A stretch of DNA of 64,000 nt from Propioniciclava sinopodophylli. GTDB taxonomy: Bacteria; Actinomycetota; Actinomycetes; Propionibacteriales; Propionibacteriaceae. Every line of letters begins with the position of its first letter. Position 1 is the first letter of the stretch. Shown here in pieces: positions 1-9,117 of this stretch. Under the pieces are notes generated by a model, which was not told the DNA's origin, did no database searches, and saw only the letters and a list, made by a program, of their open reading frames with translations. Location of the stretch: positions 1-64,000 of the forward strand of contig NZ_SDMQ01000010.1 in the NCBI RefSeq assembly GCF_004324755.1. Reading direction: 5' to 3'. The position numbers and the translations under genes are program-made.

Positions 1-288
1 GGCGGCCAGCCCTGCCAGCCCCACGGCCACTGCTCCACGCTCCACGGAGCGTCGCTGGTGCTCAGCACCCTGTCGCGTCTGCCTCGGCCCAGTCACACGG
101 CCATCATGCCTCGGCCGGTCATGCCGCGATGAGCGACTGACGGTCAGTGTTGGCTTGCACCCAGTCTCTCGCGGCGTTCTCGTTGATGGGCCTACCCTGT
201 TGGTGTCTCTTCTGGCTGACGCCCCCAATTCCGAGGAGCCGACCGTGGTCCGCTGTGCAGTGCGTCTGTTCGTCCGGCGGGTGTTGCT
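1..288. other. unassigned left-edge sequence
   Basis: I find no convincing gene here. Reading frames are open in places but their conceptual products are Arg/Cys-rich and resemble no family I know. The base composition is slightly less GC-rich than the housekeeping genes to the right. It may be the remains of an accessory segment, since the next gene also looks degraded. Confidence 0.4.
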
Positions 289-750
289 GTGAGTCGCCAG
301 AGGTGGACTCCGGACGAGCTTGCCCTCTTGGACGGCCCTGCGAGTGATGTCGAGGTGGCCGAGCTGGTGGGCCGGTCGGTGCATGCGGTGGTGATGAAGC
401 GGTGGCGACGCCGGAACCCTGCTGCGGTCGCTCAGGACCGTGTGTATGCGGAGGAGAACCGGGACCGGAACAAGCGTCGCGCGGTGATCTACAGCCACAC
501 GCAGCGGGACAAGATCAACGCTGCTGCTCGAGCTGCCGCGGCAGCGGATCGTGTGGCTGCGACCCGATCGGGACCCTTCACCCCGGAAGAGGATGCGCTG
601 GTGTTGCGTCCCGACCTGACGGCTCGACAGGTGGCCCAGCTGTTGGGTCGAGGCCATGCCAAGGAGCAGGACATGCCTCAGGGCCTGACGGACGCCCACA
701 CCGACACGGACGGCAACGTCTGGCGGCTGGGCCACGGGCTGTCCTACTAG
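289..750 (+). CDS. HTH/SANT-like hypothetical protein with aberrant C-terminus
   Basis: A 153-residue product on a GTG start with no clear Shine-Dalgarno. Two similar segments, near residues 5-42 (beginning RWTPDELALL) and 96-122 (beginning FTPEEDALVL), have the W/F-T-x-E/D-E-x-x-L start and the VAxLxGR helix of SANT/Myb-like or homeodomain-like HTH proteins of phages and islands. The second copy breaks off after LLGR and continues into an unrelated tail ending in GHGLSY, a motif typical of the C-terminal region of GH3 beta-glucosidases. I infer a truncated or rearranged gene. DNA binding is probable for the first half only. Confidence 0.45.
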   Translation: MSRQRWTPDELALLDGPASDVEVAELVGRSVHAVVMKRWRRRNPAAVAQDRVYAEENRDRNKRRAVIYSHTQRDKINAAARAAAAADRVAATRSGPFTPEEDALVLRPDLTARQVAQLLGRGHAKEQDMPQGLTDAHTDTDGNVWRLGHGLSY

Positions 751-753
751 GCT
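748..753 (+). promoter_or_regulatory. -10 hexamer TAGGCT for leaderless S4 gene
   Basis: TAGGCT overlaps the stop codon of the preceding ORF and lies 6 bases before the ATG at 760, the spacing expected when transcription starts at the initiation codon. No -35 box is evident. Confidence 0.4.
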
Positions 754-759
754 GCCCGC

Positions 760-1128
760 ATGGCTCGGCTGGACGCGTGGTTGTGGTCCGTGCGCCTCTA
801 CCGGACGCGTTCGGACGCGACGGCGGGCGTCCGCGGAGGTCACGTGCGTGTGAACGACAAGCCCGCCAAGGCCGCCCAGCCCGTCGCGACCGGCGACACC
901 ATCCGCGTGCGCCGGGGCGACGAGGAGCGCATCGTCGAGGTCGTCGACCCCTTCCTCACCAAGCGGGTGGGGGCCTCGCTGGCGACCCAGGCCTACCTCG
1001 ACCACACGCCCGCCAAGCCCCCGCCCATCCCCGAGATGGCCGGCAAGGTCGCCGTCCGCGACCGGGGCACGGGGCGTCCGACCAAGAAGGAGCGCCGCGT
1101 GATGGATGCGTTCCGCGGCCGACCGTGA
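760..1128 (+). CDS. S4-domain RNA-binding protein, Hsp15 family
   Basis: 122 residues. The N-terminal S4 fold (RLDAWLWSVRLYRTRSDAT, then GGHVRVNDKPAK) matches the heat-shock protein 15 (HslR) family, which binds stalled 50S subunits carrying nascent chains. The C-terminal tail is basic (GRPTKKERRVMDAFRGRP), as usual for the family. It starts 9 bases after the previous stop and is followed 11 bases later by glycerate kinase, so the two may be co-transcribed. Family assignment is firm; the ribosome-rescue role is transferred from E. coli Hsp15. Confidence 0.85.
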   Translation: MARLDAWLWSVRLYRTRSDATAGVRGGHVRVNDKPAKAAQPVATGDTIRVRRGDEERIVEVVDPFLTKRVGASLATQAYLDHTPAKPPPIPEMAGKVAVRDRGTGRPTKKERRVMDAFRGRP

Positions 1129-1139
1129 GGGAGCGCCCC

Positions 1140-2297
1140 ATGCGCATCGTCTGTGCCCCGGACTCGTTCAAGCACTCGCTGACGGCCGCGGAAGCGGCCG
1201 CCGCGATGGCGCGCGGGGTCCGCGCCGTGTGGCCGGACGCCGAGGCCGTCGAGGTGCCGCTGTCGGACGGGGGCGAGGGCTTCACCGACGCGATCGCGGA
1301 CGCCCTCGGCGCGCGCGTGGTCGACGTCCCCGTGCAGGACGCCCGGGGCCGCCCCGCGACCGGCCGCCTCGCCCTGGCCGGCGACGTCGCCGCCTTCGAG
1401 ATGGCCAGCGCCTCCGGGCTGGAGGCCATCGCCGACGACGACCGCGACATCCTGGCCTCCGACACCCGCGGGGTCGGGCAGCTCGTCCGTGCCGCGCTGG
1501 ACGCCGGCGCGACCACCCTGGTCATCGGCCTGGGCGGCTCGGCCACCAACGACGGCGGCGCCGGCATGCTGGCCGAGCTCGGCGTCCGGTTCCTCGACGC
1601 CGGCGGCAGGGTGCTGGCGACCACCCCAGCCGGGTTGGCCGACCTGGCCTCCGTGGATGCAACGGGCCTCGACCCGCGCCTCGTGGACGCCCGCGTCAGG
1701 GTCGCGTGCGACGTGGACAACCCGCTGCTCGGTGAGCGCGGGGCCTCGGCAGTGTTCGGCCCGCAGAAGGGCGCCACGACCCCGGAGCTGGTGACCAGAC
1801 TCGACGCGACCTTGGCCCGGCTCGCCGAGCTGTCCGGGCACGCGGCGGTGGCGGACGCCCCGGGCGCCGGTGCCGCGGGCGGGCTGGGCTTCGCGCTGCT
1901 GGCCTTCGCCGGCGCCGAGCTGGTGCCGGGCATCGAACTCGTCTGCGACACGGTGGGGTTCCACGACACCGTCGCAGGCGCCGACCTCGTGCTGTCCGGC
2001 GAGGGGTCCATCGATGCCCAGACGCTGTCGGGCAAGACGCCTGCCGGGGTCGCGGACGTGGCCGGGGCGCAGGGCGTCCCGGTGGTGCTGTTCGGCGGGC
2101 GGGTGGCCCCGGACGCCGACGCGCTGCGCGCCGACGGGCGCGTCGCCGCGATCGTCGGCATCACGCCCGACGGCCAGTCGCTGCCCCAGGCCCTCGCGAA
2201 CGCCGCGGCGAACCTGGAGCGCGCCGTGGCCGACCACCTCGCAAACCGCCCGCGCCGCACGGCGTCAGGAGAACCCGCGGAGTGGCCGCAGGCGTGA
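1140..2297 (+). CDS. glycerate kinase (GckA/GlxK family)
   Basis: 385 residues, the usual length for this family, which phosphorylates glycerate with ATP in glyoxylate and serine-cycle metabolism. The hallmarks are the start MRIVCAPDSFKHSL, the PLSDGGEGF motif near residues 40-48, GLGGSATNDGGAGM near 130 and the late VLSGEGSIDAQT element. The frame stays open far upstream, but the ATG at 1140 is where family similarity begins. It sits between an S4 protein and obg, where actinomycetes more often carry rplU-rpmA. I cannot tell 2-kinase from 3-kinase activity. Confidence 0.9.
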   Translation: MRIVCAPDSFKHSLTAAEAAAAMARGVRAVWPDAEAVEVPLSDGGEGFTDAIADALGARVVDVPVQDARGRPATGRLALAGDVAAFEMASASGLEAIADDDRDILASDTRGVGQLVRAALDAGATTLVIGLGGSATNDGGAGMLAELGVRFLDAGGRVLATTPAGLADLASVDATGLDPRLVDARVRVACDVDNPLLGERGASAVFGPQKGATTPELVTRLDATLARLAELSGHAAVADAPGAGAAGGLGFALLAFAGAELVPGIELVCDTVGFHDTVAGADLVLSGEGSIDAQTLSGKTPAGVADVAGAQGVPVVLFGGRVAPDADALRADGRVAAIVGITPDGQSLPQALANAAANLERAVADHLANRPRRTASGEPAEWPQA

Positions 2298-2302
2298 CCC
2301 GG

Positions 2303-2308
2303 TAGAAT
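2303..2308 (+). promoter_or_regulatory. possible -10 box upstream of obg
   Basis: TAGAAT lies just after the glycerate kinase stop codon, about 40 bases before obg, with a GGAG ribosome site nearer the gene. No good -35 is seen, so this is tentative. Confidence 0.35.
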
Positions 2309-2347
2309 CCACAGGTCCGTCCGTCGCCTGCCTGACCGGAGAACATC

Positions 2348-3850
2348 ATGGCCATCCCGTCCTTCGTCGACCGCGCGACCCTGCGCGTGTCCGGTGGCAA
2401 CGGCGGCCACGGCTGCACGTCGGTGCACCGCGAGAAGTTCAAGCCGCTGGGCGGCCCCGACGGGGGCAACGGTGGCAACGGCGGGTCGGTCGTCCTGCGG
2501 GTCGACCCGGGACTGACCACGCTCGTCGACTACCACCGCCAGTCGCAGCGCCGCGCCACCAACGGCCAGCCCGGCGAGGGGGACCACAAGCAGGGCGCGA
2601 ACGGCGGCGACATCATCCTGGCCGTGCCTGAGGGCACTGTGGTCTCGGACGCCGACACCGGCGAGGTGCTGGCGGACTTGGTCGGCGAGGGCGACGAGAT
2701 CGTGGTCGCCGCGGGCGGCAAGGGCGGCCTCGGCAATGCCGCGCTGGCAACTTCGGCGCGCAAGGCGCCCGGCTTCGCCCTGCTGGGCGAGGAGGGCGAG
2801 CAGCGCACGATCCTGCTCGAGCTCAAGGTGCTGGCCGACGTCGGGCTGGTGGGCTTCCCCAGCGCCGGCAAGTCGTCGCTGATCGCCGCGATCTCGCGCG
2901 CGCGGCCGAAGATCGCCGACTACCCGTTCACCACGCTGGTGCCGAACCTGGGCGTCGTCGTGGCGGGGGAGACCACCTACACCGTGGCCGACGTGCCCGG
3001 CCTCATCGAGGGAGCGTCCGAGGGCCGCGGGCTGGGCTTCGACTTCCTGCGCCACATCGAGCGCTGCCAGGCCATCGTCCACGTCATCGACTGCGCCACC
3101 TACGAGCCCGGCCGCGACCCGGTCACCGACCTCGACATCATCGAGGGCGAGCTCGCCGCGCACGGCGGCCTGGAGGACCGCCCGCGCCTGGTCGCCCTCA
3201 ACAAGGTCGACATCCCCGACGCCGCCGACCTGGCCGACATCGTCGCCCCCGAGATCGAGGCCCGCGGGCTGAAGGTCTTCCGCACCTCCACCAAGTCGTC
3301 CGAGGGCCTGCAGGCCCTCACGTTCGCGATGGCCGAACTCGTCCGCGAGCGCCGCGCCGCCCAGCCGAAGGCCGAGGCGCAGCGCATCGTCATCCGGCCG
3401 GCGCCCGTGGCCGGCACCGGCCGTGAGTTCACCATCCGCCGCATGGGGGATGGACAGGGCGGCTTCGTGTGGCGCGTCGAGGGCGCCAAGCCCGAGCGCT
3501 GGGTCAAGCAGACCGACTTCACCAACCCCGAGGCCGTCGGCTACCTGGCCGACCGCTTCACCCGCCTCGGCATCGAGGACGAGCTGCTGCGCATCGGCGC
3601 GCGCGAGGGCGACGCGGTCGCCATCGGCGCCGGCGACGACCCCGTCGTGTTCGACTTCGCGCCGCAGATGCAGTCCGGCGCCGAGCTGCTCACGCGCCGG
3701 GGCGACGACGATCGCCTCCACAGCGAGCGCGCATCGGTCACCCGACGCCGTGAACTGGACGCCGAGTACCACGCGGCCAAGGCCGCCGCCGAGGGCCTGC
3801 CGCGCGACCCGAAGCAGAGCTGGCGCGTGGACTTCAACGAGGAGGACTGA
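2348..3850 (+). CDS. obg: Obg GTPase (CgtA)
   Basis: 500 residues. This ribosome-associated GTPase acts in late 50S assembly and stress responses. The glycine-rich Obg fold fills residues 1-160 ([19 protein letters not shown]). The GTPase domain follows, with G1 [10 protein letters not shown] near 168, G3 [16 protein letters not shown] and G4 NKVD. A C-terminal OCT domain (about 345-430) contains the FVWRVEG region, and an acidic-basic tail extends beyond it, as in other actinobacterial Obg proteins. Start ATG is preceded by GGAG. Two bases separate it from proB, so obg-proB are one transcription unit. Confidence 0.97.
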   Translation: MAIPSFVDRATLRVSGGNGGHGCTSVHREKFKPLGGPDGGNGGNGGSVVLRVDPGLTTLVDYHRQSQRRATNGQPGEGDHKQGANGGDIILAVPEGTVVSDADTGEVLADLVGEGDEIVVAAGGKGGLGNAALATSARKAPGFALLGEEGEQRTILLELKVLADVGLVGFPSAGKSSLIAAISRARPKIADYPFTTLVPNLGVVVAGETTYTVADVPGLIEGASEGRGLGFDFLRHIERCQAIVHVIDCATYEPGRDPVTDLDIIEGELAAHGGLEDRPRLVALNKVDIPDAADLADIVAPEIEARGLKVFRTSTKSSEGLQALTFAMAELVRERRAAQPKAEAQRIVIRPAPVAGTGREFTIRRMGDGQGGFVWRVEGAKPERWVKQTDFTNPEAVGYLADRFTRLGIEDELLRIGAREGDAVAIGAGDDPVVFDFAPQMQSGAELLTRRGDDDRLHSERASVTRRRELDAEYHAAKAAAEGLPRDPKQSWRVDFNEED

Positions 3851-3852
3851 CG

Positions 3853-4983
3853 GTGGGTGCCGCCATCCGGCGGTCCGTCGCGGAGGCGCGGCGGATCGTG
3901 GTGAAGGTCGGCAGCTCGTCGCTGACCGACGCGCACGGGCGCATCGACATGGCGCACATGAACGCGCTGGTGGACGCCATCGCCGCGGCCCGCGCGTCCG
4001 ACCGGGAGGTCATCGTGGTCTCCTCGGGAGCCGTGGCCGCCGGGCTGGACCCCCTCGGCATGCGCGCCAAGCCGCGCGACCTCGCCACCCGGCAGGCGGC
4101 CGCGTCGGTGGGGCAGGGCCTGCTGCTGGCCCGCTACACGTCCCTGTTCGCCGCTCACCGGCTGACCGTCGGGCAGGTGCTGCTCACCGTCGAGGACATC
4201 TCACGCCAGGCGTCCTACTCCAACGCCCTGCGCACCTTCACCCGGCTGCTCGAACTGGGCGCCGTGCCGATCGTGAACGAGAACGACACCGTCGCCACCA
4301 ACGAGCTGCGCTTCGGCGACAACGACCGCCTCGCCGCGTTGGTCGCCCACGTAGTGCAGGCCGACGCGCTCTTCCTGCTCTCCGACGTGGACGCCCTGTA
4401 CAGCGACCACCCCTCGCGTCCGGGCGCCAGGCGCATCACCGACGTGACCGAGGTGGACGACCTCGTCGTCGACACGAGCAAGGGGGGCTCGAGCGTGGGC
4501 ACCGGCGGCATGGCCACCAAGCTGGAGGCCGCCCGCATCGCCACCCACGCCGGGGTGACGACGGTGCTGGCGTCCGCGACCGACGTGGCCGCCGCCCTGG
4601 CCGGCGAGCCGGTCGGCACCCTGTTCCACTCGTCCGGGCGCCGCCGCTCCCGCAAGATGCTCTGGCTGGCGTACGCGTCCAAGGTCGAGGGCGTCCTGAC
4701 TCTGGACGCCGGGGCCGTGCGCGCCGTCGTCGAGCGCGGGGCGTCCCTGCTGCCCGCCGGCGTGACCGGGTTCGCCGGGGACTTCCACGCCAGCGACCCC
4801 GTCCGCCTCGACGGACCCGACGGCGAGCTGATCGGCCACGGTCTGGTCAACTACGCCGCCACTGACCTGCCCACCATGATGGGACGCTCGACGCGGCAGC
4901 TGGCGGCCGAGCGCGGCCCCGAGTTCGAGCGCGAGCTCGTGCACCGCGACGCTCTTATCCTGCGCAAGAGGTTCCGGGGCTGA
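3853..4983 (+). CDS. proB: glutamate 5-kinase with PUA domain
   Basis: 376 residues on a GTG start 2 bases after obg. It catalyses ATP-dependent phosphorylation of glutamate, the first step of proline synthesis. The amino-acid kinase domain opens with VVKVGSSSLTD and contains SSGAVAAG, the NENDTVATNELRFGDND substrate loop and the KGGSSVGTGGMATKLEAA nucleotide site. A PUA domain occupies about residues 285-370 (GAVRAVVERGASLLPAGV). The PUA-bearing form is the long, feedback-regulated class. ProA follows after 72 bases with its own likely promoter. Confidence 0.97.
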   Translation: MGAAIRRSVAEARRIVVKVGSSSLTDAHGRIDMAHMNALVDAIAAARASDREVIVVSSGAVAAGLDPLGMRAKPRDLATRQAAASVGQGLLLARYTSLFAAHRLTVGQVLLTVEDISRQASYSNALRTFTRLLELGAVPIVNENDTVATNELRFGDNDRLAALVAHVVQADALFLLSDVDALYSDHPSRPGARRITDVTEVDDLVVDTSKGGSSVGTGGMATKLEAARIATHAGVTTVLASATDVAAALAGEPVGTLFHSSGRRRSRKMLWLAYASKVEGVLTLDAGAVRAVVERGASLLPAGVTGFAGDFHASDPVRLDGPDGELIGHGLVNYAATDLPTMMGRSTRQLAAERGPEFERELVHRDALILRKRFRG

Positions 4984-5042
4984 GGACTCGTCGGGAGCGT
5001 CCGCTCCGGCGGCCGTCACGTTCGGCGTCCGAGGCCCGGCGA

Positions 5043-5048
5043 TACGAT
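5043..5048 (+). promoter_or_regulatory. -10 hexamer TACGAT for leaderless proA
   Basis: TACGAT ends 7 bases before the ATG at 5056, the leaderless spacing seen repeatedly in this window. It overlaps an alternative ATG at 5047, which argues for 5056 as the true start. Confidence 0.5.
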
Positions 5049-5055
5049 GGCGCCC

Positions 5056-6297
5056 ATGACTTTCGACAGAAGGGCCCGCGCAGCCAAGGGGGCGGCGCGC
5101 ACGCTCGCCACGGCGTCCCGGGCCACCAAGGACGCCGCGCTGCACGCCATGGCGGTGCGCCTCCTCGACGCCCAGGAGGCGATCCTCGCCGCGAACGCCG
5201 CCGACGTGGCCGCGGCCGAGGCGTCCGGAACGACCCGCGCCCTGATCGACCGCCTGCGCCTCACGCCCGAGCGCTTGGGCGCCATGGCCGACGGCCTGCG
5301 CCAGCTCGCCGGGCTGCCCGACCCCGTCGGCGACGTCGTGCGCGGTTGGACGAACCCCAACGGGGTGAGCGTCCGCCAGGTGCGGGTGCCGTTCGGCGTG
5401 GTCGGCATCATCTACGAGGCGCGCCCCAACGTCACCGCCGACGCCGCGGGCATCGCGCTGAAGTCCGGCAACGCCGCCCTGCTCCGCGGCTCCAGTTCCA
5501 CGCTGGCGTCCAACCGGGCGATCATGGTCGCCCTCCGCGAGGGCGTCGCGGACGCCGGCCTGCCCGAGGACGCCGTTCAGCTCGTCGAGGGCGACCGCTC
5601 GGTCACAGCCGAGATGATGGCGGCCCGCGGCCTGGTCGACGTGCTCATCCCGCGCGGCGGCGCCGGCCTGATCAACGCGGTCGTCGAGGGCTCCAAGGTG
5701 CCCGTCATCGAGACCGGCACCGGCAACTGCCACCTGTTCGTCGACGCGTCCGCCGACCAGGACATGGCCCTCGACATCCTGCTCAACGCCAAGGTCCAGC
5801 GGCCCAGCGTCTGCAACGCGCTGGAGACCCTGCTCGTGCACGCGGACGCCGCCCCGACGTTCCTGCCCAGGGCGCTCGCCGCGCTGGCGGACGCCGGCGT
5901 GACCGTCCACGGCACGGACGCCGTGCGCAGCTATTCCGACGCGGTCCTGCCCGCCCGCGAGGACGAGTTCGACGAGGAGTACCTCAGCCTCGACCTCGCC
6001 GCGGCCGTCGTCGACGACCTGGACGCCGCGATCGAGCACATCCGCGAGCACACCACCGGCCACTCCGAGACGATCGTCACCTCCGACCTCGTCGCGGCCG
6101 ACCGGTTCGTTGCCGAGGTGGACGCCGCGGCCGTGCTGGTCAACGCGTCCAGCCGGTTCGTGGACGGGGGCGAGTTCGGCTTCGGCGCCGAGATCGGCAT
6201 CTCCACCCAGAAGCTCCACGCCCGCGGCCCCATGGCCCTGCCGGAGATGACCTCCACCAAGTACGTGGTGACGGGACGGGGCCAGACGCGCGCGTGA
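5056..6297 (+). CDS. proA: gamma-glutamyl phosphate reductase
   Basis: 413 residues from the ATG at 5056. An ATG at 5047 would add three residues but lies inside the probable -10 box. The enzyme reduces glutamyl-5-phosphate with NADPH to glutamate semialdehyde, the second proline step. It has the aldehyde dehydrogenase-like fold, with [16 protein letters not shown], the cofactor segment [12 protein letters not shown] and the catalytic Cys in [11 protein letters not shown] (about residue 253). The C-terminal [20 protein letters not shown] block is diagnostic. The next 186 bases carry GC-rich self-complementary runs (GGGCCCGGGCCC near 6325). Confidence 0.97.
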   Translation: MTFDRRARAAKGAARTLATASRATKDAALHAMAVRLLDAQEAILAANAADVAAAEASGTTRALIDRLRLTPERLGAMADGLRQLAGLPDPVGDVVRGWTNPNGVSVRQVRVPFGVVGIIYEARPNVTADAAGIALKSGNAALLRGSSSTLASNRAIMVALREGVADAGLPEDAVQLVEGDRSVTAEMMAARGLVDVLIPRGGAGLINAVVEGSKVPVIETGTGNCHLFVDASADQDMALDILLNAKVQRPSVCNALETLLVHADAAPTFLPRALAALADAGVTVHGTDAVRSYSDAVLPAREDEFDEEYLSLDLAAAVVDDLDAAIEHIREHTTGHSETIVTSDLVAADRFVAEVDAAAVLVNASSRFVDGGEFGFGAEIGISTQKLHARGPMALPEMTSTKYVVTGRGQTRA

Positions 6298-6470
6298 GGT
6301 GCGGCGTCCGGCCCCTGTCCGGTCGGGCCCGGGCCCGGTCGATCCGGGCGACGGCTTGGGCACCATCAGCGAGGACCACTCGCGGTCGTAGGCCACCAGC
6401 TCCCGGCCTGCTCCCGCTTCTCTGCTCTCCCGAAGGTGTGCGCCGTGCGGGGGGCCGGAGCGTCTTTCGC
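6298..6470. other. intergenic region proA to small membrane gene
   Basis: This gap holds a GC-rich self-complementary stretch near 6319-6347 that may end proA transcription, though no T-run follows. On the minus strand a short peptide reading VAYDREWSSLMVPKP looks protein-like but has no start or extended frame, so I do not call a gene. Confidence 0.3.
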
Positions 6471-6476
6471 TATGCT
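6471..6476 (+). promoter_or_regulatory. -10 hexamer TATGCT for leaderless small-protein/nadD unit
   Basis: TATGCT is followed by exactly 7 bases and then the ATG at 6484. This would drive the small protein, nadD, rsfS and the phosphatase gene as one unit. Confidence 0.55.
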
Positions 6477-6483
6477 CCCCTCC

Positions 6484-6633
6484 ATGACCCTCCTGCTCGA
6501 AGCCGCCGGTCACGGTGACCCAACCGGCGCCATCATCACCGGCATCGTCGTCTTCCTTGGCCTGGCCAGTCTGCTCGGCATCGTCCTGGGCTTCGGCTCA
6601 GCCCGTCCCCACGCCGTCGCCGAGCGCGAATGA
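6484..6633 (+). CDS. small single-pass membrane protein
   Basis: 49 residues, beginning [16 protein letters not shown] single hydrophobic helix (about residues 15-35, [20 protein letters not shown]) is followed by a short charged tail ending AVAERE. I recognise no family. Coding status is supported by the well-placed leaderless promoter and by the ATGA overlap with nadD, which implies translational coupling. An upstream in-frame start at 6436 is unlikely because the promoter lies within that extension. Confidence 0.7.
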   Translation: MTLLLEAAGHGDPTGAIITGIVVFLGLASLLGIVLGFGSARPHAVAERE

Positions 6634-7295
6634 CCTCGACCGGCCTGGCCGACGGAGTCGGCCGGCCCGCGTGGCGCCTGGGCGTCATGGGTGGCACCTT
6701 CGACCCCATCCACCACGGCCACCTCGTGGCCGCCAGTGAGGTCGCCGCACGCTTCGACCTCGACGAGGTCGTCTTCGTCCCCACCGGGCAGCCGTGGCAG
6801 AAGGCGCACAAGAAGGTTTCCCCGGCCGAGGACCGTTACCTGATGACGGTCATCGCCACGGCCTCCAACCCTCAGTTCTCCGTCAGCCGCGTGGACGTCG
6901 ACCGTCCCGGCGACACCTACACCGTCGACACCCTCCGCGACCTGCGGCGCGTGCGCGGCCCCGAGACCCAGCTGTACTTCATCACCGGTGCGGACGCCCT
7001 GAGCCAGATCCTCACGTGGCGCGGCGCTGAGGAGTTGTTCGAGCTCGCCCACTTCGTCGGCGTCTCGCGCCCGGGTGTCGAGCTCGACGAGAAGGACATC
7101 GCGCATCTGCCGGCCGACAAGGTCACGCTCATCGAGATCCCCGCGCTGTCGATCAGCTCGACCGCGTGCCGCGAGCGCACGGCGTCCGGCCTGCCCACCT
7201 GGTACTTGGTGCCGGACGGTATCGTCCAGTACATCAGCAAGCGGGGCCTCTACCGCGAAGGCCCCGGTGACAAGGAGATTCATGGCGGCGACTGA
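6630..7295 (+). CDS. nadD: nicotinate-nucleotide adenylyltransferase
   Basis: 221 residues. It transfers AMP from ATP to nicotinate mononucleotide in NAD synthesis. The nucleotidyltransferase signature [12 protein letters not shown] is near residues 21-32, and the [13 protein letters not shown] motif near the C-terminus is the ISSTxxR equivalent. It overlaps the upstream small gene by ATGA and the downstream rsfS by 14 bases. The obg-proBA-nadD-rsfS order is conserved in Gram-positive bacteria. Confidence 0.96.
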   Translation: MTSTGLADGVGRPAWRLGVMGGTFDPIHHGHLVAASEVAARFDLDEVVFVPTGQPWQKAHKKVSPAEDRYLMTVIATASNPQFSVSRVDVDRPGDTYTVDTLRDLRRVRGPETQLYFITGADALSQILTWRGAEELFELAHFVGVSRPGVELDEKDIAHLPADKVTLIEIPALSISSTACRERTASGLPTWYLVPDGIVQYISKRGLYREGPGDKEIHGGD

Positions 7296-7665
7296 CCACG
7301 CGCTCCACCTCACCCAGCTGGCCGCCCAGGCGGCCGCGAACAAGCAGGCCACCGACCTGGTGGCCTTCGACGTGTCGGAGCGACTGGCCCTCACCGACGT
7401 CTTCCTCATCGTGACCGCCGCCAACGAGCGGCAGGTCGGTGCCGTCGCCGACGGCATCGAGGAGGCGCTGCACAAGGACGGCTCGAAGGTGCTGCGCCGC
7501 GAGGGCGAGGGCGAGAACCGCTGGGTGCTGCTCGACTTCGGCGACCTCGTCGCCCACATCCAGCACGCCGAGGAGCGCCAGCTGTACTCGCTGGAGCGCC
7601 TGTGGCGCGACTGCCCGGCAATCGAGCTGCGCGTCGACGAGGCCGCAGCGGTCGACGCCTCCTGA
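7282..7665 (+). CDS. rsfS: ribosome silencing factor
   Basis: 127 residues. RsfS (RsfA/Iojap family) binds uL14 on the 50S subunit and blocks subunit joining under starvation. The conserved [19 protein letters not shown] segment (residues 25-43) and the [14 protein letters not shown] motif identify it. The ATG at 7282 is preceded by AAGGAG inside the end of nadD, so the two are coupled. Confidence 0.95.
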   Translation: MAATDHALHLTQLAAQAAANKQATDLVAFDVSERLALTDVFLIVTAANERQVGAVADGIEEALHKDGSKVLRREGEGENRWVLLDFGDLVAHIQHAEERQLYSLERLWRDCPAIELRVDEAAAVDAS

Positions 7666-7666
7666 C

Positions 7667-8317
7667 GTGGACGCGACGCCGCGCACCAAGCTGGTGCTCG
7701 TCCGCCACGGCCAGACCGACTCCAATGCCGCCGGGCGCTTCCAGGGGCAACAGGACGTGCCCCTCAACCGCATCGGGCGCTCGCAGGCGGACGCTCTCGC
7801 CGAGCGCCTCGTCCGTCTGAAGGCCGCCCGCATCGTCACGTCCGACCTGCTGCGGGCGCGTGCGACCGCGGACGCCATCGCCACGGCATCCGGCGTGGGG
7901 GTGTCGGTGGACGAACGCCTGCGGGAGATCGACGTCGGGTCGTGGCAGGGCCGCACGTCGGTCGAGGTCGCCGCCGAGAACCCCTGGTTCGAGGAGGCGC
8001 TGCACTCTGGCCGCGACTTCCGCCGCTCCGAGACCGGCGAGACTGCCGCCGAGGCGGGGGAGCGCGTCGCCGCGGTGCTGCACGAGCTTGCGGAGGCGCA
8101 CCCGCGCGAGACGACTTTCGTCGTCGGGCACGGCCTCGCGCTGCGCGTGGGGATGTGCCTGTTCCTCGGCCTGGGCCTGGACGCCTCGTTCGCGATCAGC
8201 GGCCTGTGGAACTGCTCCTGGACGATCCTCGACCACAACGAACGCTGGCGCCTCCAGAGCTACAACAACGTCGTGGTGGGCCACAGCGGCCCGCTGGCGT
8301 CGCCCTCTTCGCGCTGA
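7667..8317 (+). CDS. histidine phosphatase (phosphoglycerate mutase family)
   Basis: 216 residues on a GTG start one base after the rsfS stop. The RHG motif is in LVLVRHGQTDSN and the second catalytic His in FVVGHGLALRVG, giving a complete histidine-phosphatase active site. The family includes cofactor-dependent phosphoglycerate mutases and broad-specificity phosphatases such as CobC and Gpm2. The position directly after rsfS is common in actinomycetes. The lack of longer mutase-specific regions favours a phosphatase, with substrate unknown. Confidence 0.9.
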   Translation: MDATPRTKLVLVRHGQTDSNAAGRFQGQQDVPLNRIGRSQADALAERLVRLKAARIVTSDLLRARATADAIATASGVGVSVDERLREIDVGSWQGRTSVEVAAENPWFEEALHSGRDFRRSETGETAAEAGERVAAVLHELAEAHPRETTFVVGHGLALRVGMCLFLGLGLDASFAISGLWNCSWTILDHNERWRLQSYNNVVVGHSGPLASPSSR

Positions 8318-8332
8318 CGCGCCACCGCCGCG

Positions 8333-9046
8333 TCAGGCCAGCAGCGCGGCCGCGGCGATGCGGACGGAGTTCGCATACAGGGTCTCGCGCTGCTCGCTGG
8401 TCATGTCCTGCGACCCGTCGAACAGATGGTCGCTGACAGTCAGCACCGTCAGGGCCTCGCCGCCCTCGGCTGCCGCGCACGCGTACAGGCCGGCCGACTC
8501 CATCTCGACGCCCAGGGTGCCGTACTTGGCCAGCCCGCCGATGATGTCAGGGTTGGCGAAGTAGAAGTGGTCGGAGCAGTAGACCGGGCCGGTGTGCACG
8601 GTCGCGTCGGTGAGGGTGGCCGCGGCGTCCATGGCCCCGCGCAGCAGCGGGTAGGACGCCGTCCACGACAGGGAGATGCCGGGCACGAACAGCGTCGACA
8701 GGGATGCGTTGGTGTGGGCGGCCGTGGCGACGATCGTGTCGCCGACGGCGACCTTGTCGGACATGCCGCCGCAGGTGCCGACGCGGACGATGCGCTGCAC
8801 GCCGTAGAACCGGAACAGCTCGGTGGCGTAGATCGACACCGAAGGGACGCCCATGCCCGAGGCCATCACGCTCATCGGGGTGCCCTGCCAGGTGCCCGTC
8901 CAGCAGCCGATGCCGCGGACGTCGGAGACCAGCTCGGCGCCCTCGAGATGCTCGGCGGCGATGCGCGCAGCGCGCTTGGGGTCGCCCGGCATGAGGACGA
9001 GCGGGGCGATCTGGCCGGGCTCGGCGGCGATGTGCGGTGTGGCCAT
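8333..9046 (-). CDS. deoD: DeoD-type purine nucleoside phosphorylase
   Basis: 237 residues, standard for hexameric DeoD. It cleaves purine (deoxy)nucleosides with phosphate in nucleotide salvage. The phosphate-binding APLVLMPGDPKRA is near residue 14, RIVRVGTCGGM carries the active-site Arg and Gly residues, and EMESAGLY and TVSDHLF complete the nucleoside site. The start at 9046 is set by AAGGAGAG on the minus strand; the frame stays open upstream but without family similarity and across the tRNA. It converges with the histidine phosphatase gene, 15 bases away. Confidence 0.95.
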   Translation of the reverse strand: MATPHIAAEPGQIAPLVLMPGDPKRAARIAAEHLEGAELVSDVRGIGCWTGTWQGTPMSVMASGMGVPSVSIYATELFRFYGVQRIVRVGTCGGMSDKVAVGDTIVATAAHTNASLSTLFVPGISLSWTASYPLLRGAMDAAATLTDATVHTGPVYCSDHFYFANPDIIGGLAKYGTLGVEMESAGLYACAAAEGGEALTVLTVSDHLFDGSQDMTSEQRETLYANSVRIAAAALLA

Positions 9047-9082
9047 GGGGCTCTCCTTGACGGTACGTGCTGACAACGTGAA

Positions 9083-9111
9083 ATCCCGCCCAGCCGGGGG
9101 CTGGACGGGAT
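9083..9111 (-). terminator. hairpin downstream of tRNA-Ala
   Basis: Arms 9083-9095 and 9099-9111 form a 13-base stem with one mismatch and a 3-base loop. It begins 6 bases after the tRNA 3' end and precedes the deoD start. There is only a short TTT after it on the minus strand, so termination may be partial, letting deoD be read from the tRNA promoter. Confidence 0.5.
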
Positions 9112-9117
9112 TCTCGG

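Noticed and set aside
147-347. 66-codon ORF at the left edge
   Set aside because: Cys- and Trp-rich product with no domain and no ribosome site, overlapping the more gene-like HTH ORF in another frame.
956-3772. Very long minus-strand open frame (938 codons) opposite glycerate kinase and obg
   Set aside because: It is the mirror of well-identified plus-strand genes; in GC-rich DNA the strand opposite a gene often stays open. Its product has no recognisable domain. The same applies to the long frames opposite proB-proA, comEC, hemW, tgt and the giant protein.
6340-6420. Protein-like fragment VAYDREWSSLMVPKP on the minus strand between proA and the small membrane gene
   Set aside because: No start codon, domain or conserved frame supports a gene, and the frame continues into the antisense of proA. 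It may be a remnant but cannot be shown.
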